Assembly: GCA_004009845.1 (NCBI GenBank)
Contig: RMBW01000214.1
Location: 1-27,497 of the forward strand
Origin: Davidsoniella eucalypti
Lineage: Eukaryota; Ascomycota; Sordariomycetes; Microascales; Ceratocystidaceae
Direction: 5' to 3'
Length of the DNA: 27,497 nt
The notes beneath the pieces are model-generated. The model saw only the letters and a program-made list of their open reading frames with translations, made no database searches and was not told the DNA's origin. Made by a program: the position numbers and the translations under genes. Positions 22,972 to 27,497 of this stretch are shown one piece after another (within the stretch, counting starts at the first letter, position 1; each line of letters opens with the position of its first letter).

Positions 22972-25900
22972 TTAGACTTTATTAGATTTCTTAAATCTAT
23001 TTACTTTGAAGAATAAATTTTCTTTAAAGTTTGGATGAGTTTGTTTTACGTACTCTATGAACGCTTCTGTTTCTATATTTCTATTAACAGTTCTTGGTAT
23101 ATTGTTTCTAAACTTTAGATTTGAGATCGCTGAAGGTTTCAGCTTGTATTTCTCTTTATTAACACTTAAATCGTTAACAGTTAAATCGTTAGGATTATTA
23201 TCGTAGTAGTCATTTATATATTGAATGATTTGTGTGTATGTCATAGTTTTATATTCTATACCATATTCTTCACATAACTCTGGTTTAATAATAATTCTAA
23301 CAAAATTTCTGATAGCTGTCTCCAGTAAATTTTTATAAGCATTTCCACTTTTTGTTAAGAATTTACCGAAAACTGGTGATTTTATAGCGTTAGTCAGCTT
23401 TCTAATTTCTCTCAACTTCTTTATAGTTGGTCAAGGAACCGTTTCTAAATATTCTTTCATAGATTCTCTTAAAATCATTCTTTTGTTATCGTAACCAAGA
23501 TTATAGATTTGATCCTTAAATAACATTTGCATTTGTCTTCCATCTTTAAAAATGTCCTTAGCACTTCTAAGTCTTGATTGTATGAATAGAAAAGACTTAG
23601 AACTTTTCTTAAATATATAATTAGAGAATAGTTCAAATAATTCTGGATTGTTTAAACCCTGTTTCTGGAAACCAGTTATAGCTGATATCGAAGCTTGAGT
23701 TTGACTTAATTGTCCTCTTGTTTTTCAATTTAAAACTTTACCTTCATCCTCTAACTTAATTTCTAGAGCTCTGTTATCAAATGATCCTTCTTTTTCTGTA
23801 AGTTCTTTTCTTAAGTTCTTATATATTCTTAAACAAATAGTTTTATCTTCAGTTGAGTTTTCGATAACTTTGTTTTCTAAATCCTCAACGTTAGTGATAA
23901 AACCGTCGGTAGTTACTGAAATAACTTTACTTTCTTCGAATAGTGATATGTTATTTAGTAACTCACCTATAACAGCTCTAGTGAAACCCGTGATTTGTGA
24001 AGCCAAAATTGGATTAGCTAAATCACTTCCCTTTATTTTTGTGTAAGTTTTAGTTTTTGTATCAAAAGCGCTCTTATTTGAAAGACCCATAGAAACTTGA
24101 CCATAAATAGAATTTCCTATTTCTTTATACATATAATTATAAAAAGTTTTCTTTGGATGTTCTCTACGCTTCTCTTGTAGTTCCTTAATAATTTTTCTAA
24201 AGGGATTTTCATAATAATTTATGTCATCGTCACGTAAAATTCCACCTGACTCTATATTCTCTTTAATAATGTAGGGGACGATAGACCCTGATAGTAAAGT
24301 CAATTCACAACCCATATTTTTAGCAACTAAAAATTCGGGCCCTGTGATTTGAGCACTTCCTTCCAGAACATAGGCTTCTACATTCTCATCAACAACAGTT
24401 GGTATCATTGGAAATTTAGTATCTTTTGGAAATTTAAAATCTACTTCTAAAGATAGATAATTATTAACGAATTCACAAGGTTTCATATGATTTAACTCTT
24501 TTTCAGTAATTTTTCTAACCTTGTGATAGTCAGGTTTACCTAGACAACTCATAACGGTTGTGTAGGCACTAGTTAAATCGTAATCATATAATTTTTGACC
24601 TTCTAATTTACCGTAAATGAAAGACTCATTACGACCACCCCTATAACTTTTCGAGAATTTTAAAAGATGTTCAAATATAGGAAAAGTTCTCAAAAGTTTA
24701 GGGGACATTTTACTTCCTAAGTCTCCTAAAGGAACGTCTTTTCTAATTTGATAACCTTTATAACCGTCAGCGTCTCAGGAGTTAAATACATACTTTTTAC
24801 CTATCCCAGAAAGGGTTAGAGGAACACCACTACCTCCATTAGCAACGTAAAATTCTTCTAGAGAGGTAGCGTGTTTTAAAGTAATTTCGGCATCTTTAAT
24901 AGCGTATTGAATAAATAGTTCGGGATTTTCTTTCTTTAAAAGTTTCATTTGTCCCTGTCTATAAGCTCCTACTTCTAGTTTTCTAAACTCACCACCGTAA
25001 ATATTTCCTAAATCTTTTAAACTTTTTACACCTGCAGGAGCTAATAGAGTAGTGTCTCTAATATATAATTTAAAAGGTCATTTAGTTTTAGAACTTAAAT
25101 GATCTTCCTCGTAAAAGTAGTTCAAAGCATTTCCACGAGTCACGAAAACCCTTTTAACGATATCGAATTTATTTTTTATAGAATTAAAATCATTCAACAT
25201 CGATAAATCTGCCGCTGACTCGTGTAAATTTAAATAAACAAATTGGTTTAGGGAAATATTAACCTTGTTATCACCGAAACCGATACTAGTTCTACTTTTA
25301 CTTTTACTTAATGTTTCTTAATTATTGAAATATCGCTATCCTCTTCAATTCCTCTAGCCTCATTAATTACTTTGAAGAAATTTTTAAGCGTTATTTCATA
25401 ACCTTCTTTATGTAATTCTTTAATGTCTTTAATAAGTTCTCTAGAATCGTAAGAATCTACAAATTCGAACTTGTTTTCTACAGAAGATTTTTCTGAACTT
25501 ATTAAATAATGATCTTTATTTTCTTCGACCTTTAAATTTTCAATTGACTTGGCGATTTCTATTATTCTATTCATAAAAGAATCATGACTATTACAGAATA
25601 CAGTTCTGTAATCGTTCACCAAATGTTCTAGAGAAGAAAGTAAAGTAGAATTACTAATCTTTTCCAAATTTAAAGAGGAACCGGAAAATCATTTATTGTA
25701 TTCTCCGTTCGAAAGTTCTAACGGAACTATTTTTGGTACTTTCATATAAAAATTATAGTTAGAAGACAATTGAATTGATAGTAATTGGTTAAGATTTTTC
25801 TCGAAGTTTATCGATTCGTATTCAGTATCAAAACAACAAACTTATTATAAAAGAAATTAATACCTTTCTTCTGTAATGGATCTTTCAATTCATTCTGAAT

Positions 25901-26983
25901 TAACGATTTAATTCTGGTATTAATTTCGATCATATCGCTTTGTGAGTCACAGTCTCGTCCAAGATCCAAATTAAATTTACTTAAAATTGTATAGAAAGTT
26001 AAATAAATCATTTGTAAAAAGACTATATATTCTGGGACAGTTTTGACTTCAAGACCCAAACTAACGGCTAACTTCTCGACAAAAATAATTCTAGGTCTAG
26101 TCATAAAAGCACCTGTAACTGAATTATTTAAATGTTCCATAAAAAGTTTTATATTATTAAACATAATTAATTCTTCCTCAGGACTAAGTTTAAGTTCTTT
26201 TAAAGTAAGTTTTTCAATACCACCTCCTCCTTCACTAATTACTTGATCTCAAATATTAGTACTCATATACTTTAAAAGAGCGTCTAAATCAATGTCACAA
26301 TGTTCAAAAAGAGTTTTAACGTCTTCGTTATCGGTGACTTTAACAGAGTCAACGTTATCGGAGACTTCTGCTTTAGGAGGTTCAACTTTAAGAGGTTCAA
26401 CGTCACACTCTTCAAAGTCTATTGTATTAATAGAAGTTAAATCTATAGAAGATAAATCTATATCGATATCGGGAACGTCACACTCATCGAAAGTGGTTAA
26501 ATTAATAGGAGCATCATCATCAAAATCTGGAGCATTATCTAAATTAGGTTCTTCGTCACACTCCTCGAAATCAGTATCGTTAATAGTAACGTAATCAAAA
26601 TCGGAAACGTCACACTCCTCGAAATCAGTATCGTCACACTCCTCGAAATCAGTATCGTTAATAGTAACGTAATCAAAATCGGAAACTAAATTGGGTACTA
26701 AATCAGGTACACCGTCACACTCTTCTAATTCGGGTTCATTAATAGGAACGTCTTCGGGAACATTGTTGATGTTATTGATGATGTTGTAGTTATTAAATAA
26801 TTTACTAAATAATTTATTAAATAAATTAAATAATTTATTAAAGAAATTAAATATTTTATTAAATATTTTATTAAATAACTCACACATTCAATCAATTAAA
26901 GTTTCTAAAATTGCTAAAATTAGTAAAATTAAAAATACTAAAATTAGTAAACTAAATCAAATTAAAATTATTATCTCTTTCAT
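22972..26983 (-). pseudogene. dpo: Family B DNA polymerase, repeat-expanded, frameshifted copy (U6)
   Basis: The gene starts at the ATG complementary to 26981-26983. The N-terminal part is open and includes the 78-bp expansion, giving seven C-D motifs instead of five. Two single-base deletions break the frame: one C near 25834, just at Exo I, and one T in the run at 25314-25316, between Exo I and Exo II. Both are in short homopolymers and neither is seen in U2 to U5. From about 25310 to TAA 22972 the frame is again open and the polymerase motifs are intact. The pattern fits read error. Confidence 0.72.
26555..26656 (-). repeat. Nested tandem duplication of Cys-Asp coding repeat (U6)
   Basis: This is the same expansion as in U5, with the 24-bp unit at 26555-26578, 26609-26632 and 26633-26656. 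It is in frame here and adds 26 residues and two more C-D motifs to the N-terminal acidic region. Confidence 0.8.
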
Positions 26984-27497
26984 GTCTTTTACATTATATA
27001 ATTTATTTGTAACCTATAAACAAGTATTTGTTAGGGTAACTCATAATCAGTTCTCACTTCACTAAACTAATCATATCCTAAACAAATTTTGAAATGTTAT
27101 TAGGCCAACTTGTCTAGATCTATTAATCTACTCAAATTCGTCCTTAGGATTTGTGTAGTTTTAACGGTGTTTAAACCCATAAAATCTTGAAGGCAATTTC
27201 TAACTTGAAGGCAATTTCTAGTTAAACTGATACCTAACGACACAAAGAAGACTTGAACTCTAGACCTAAACCAAGACTACTTTTTTGAGTTTTTAAACTA
27301 AAATACTATTAAAACGCAACTTTTAATTTGAATAATAAATTAATTTTTAATCGATTTGTTCAAGTTGATTAATCAACTATGAATAGATCAGATAGGTTAT
27401 CTAGTATGACTTAAAAATCTAGTTATTAATTCAATTCTGCATATGTATAAAAGTATAAAACAAAATCTACTAAAACACTGGATCAATGTAAACCAAA
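26984..27497 (-). promoter_or_regulatory. Non-coding 5' leader of the polymerase gene (U6, incomplete)
   Basis: This matches the U2 leader, with the tandem repeat at 27186-27221 and the palindrome at 27363-27378. One A is missing from an A run near 27414-27418. The window ends before the terminal repeat. Confidence 0.4.

Larger units (their letters stand above)
22641..27497 (-). mobile_element. Plasmid unit U6, nearly complete, variant repeats
   Basis: This inverted copy mirrors U5 about B3 and continues to the window end, about 90 bp before its head terminal repeat would begin. It has the same 78-bp expansion and 19-bp deletion as U5. The last few bases differ from the matching position in U2 near 8896, as expected at a ragged sequence end. 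Confidence 0.7.

Noticed and set aside
1..27497. tRNA, rRNA or reverse transcriptase (retroplasmid) genes
   Set aside because: I found no cloverleaf, no rRNA core motif and no reverse transcriptase motif in any unit.
1..27497. Protein-capped invertron like the classic fungal linear plasmids
   Set aside because: This was not fully excluded, but the 40-bp repeats are very short for that class and the spacer between inverted ends is not explained by protein-capped termini.

Overview
The window reads as one small linear genetic element of about 4.9 kb, present almost six times in alternating orientation (head-to-head, then tail-to-tail). It is very AT-rich. Each unit carries one long gene, and that gene is only open if TGA is read as tryptophan (genetic code 4). 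The product is a family B DNA polymerase. Together these features point to a linear mitochondrial plasmid of a fungus, a ciliate or another protist with code 4 mitochondria. The host cannot be named from this sequence.

Layout: U1 (+, 1-4098, truncated at its left end), tail-to-tail junction B1 near 4099, U2 (-, to 9010), head-to-head junction A1 near 9011, U3 (+, to 13923, the best complete unit), junction B2 near 13923, U4 (-, to about 17979, head end missing), a damaged head-to-head junction A' near 17979, U5 (+, to 22640), junction B3 near 22640, U6 (-, to the window end, about 90 bp short of its terminal repeat). Each intact junction is a near-perfect palindrome. Its inner arms are a 40-bp sequence shared, with one mismatch, by both ends of the unit, so it is the terminal inverted repeat. 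Between the arms lies a non-palindromic AT-rich spacer of 40-43 nt. This is the expected product of replicating, or reading through, a hairpin telomere with an unpaired terminal loop. At B2 the spacer is in the opposite orientation to B1, B3 and A1.

Gene: the reference copy (U3, 9638-13573, 1311 codons plus TAA) uses TGA at all eight Trp positions and has no TGG. The protein has an N-terminal membrane segment, an amphipathic Phe/Asn/Lys repeat, an acidic region with five [L/F]-x-x-C-D repeats, a 3'-5' exonuclease (Exo I D360/E362, likely Exo II D567, Exo III Y668/D672), a polymerase domain (YRGGR 755-759, motif A D777, motif B K928-G936, motif C D1001), and a C-terminal extension of over 200 residues. 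No RNA polymerase, resolvase, protelomerase or separate terminal protein gene is present, so transcription and telomere resolution must depend on the host or other elements.

Copy differences: U5 and U6, which flank B3, share a 78-bp in-frame expansion of the Cys repeats and a symmetric 19-bp deletion near the telomere. U1, U5 and U6 also carry single-base indels, mostly in homopolymers, which look like long-read error. The repeated array may be a real concatemer or an assembly of reads that passed through hairpin ends; I cannot separate the two from sequence alone.
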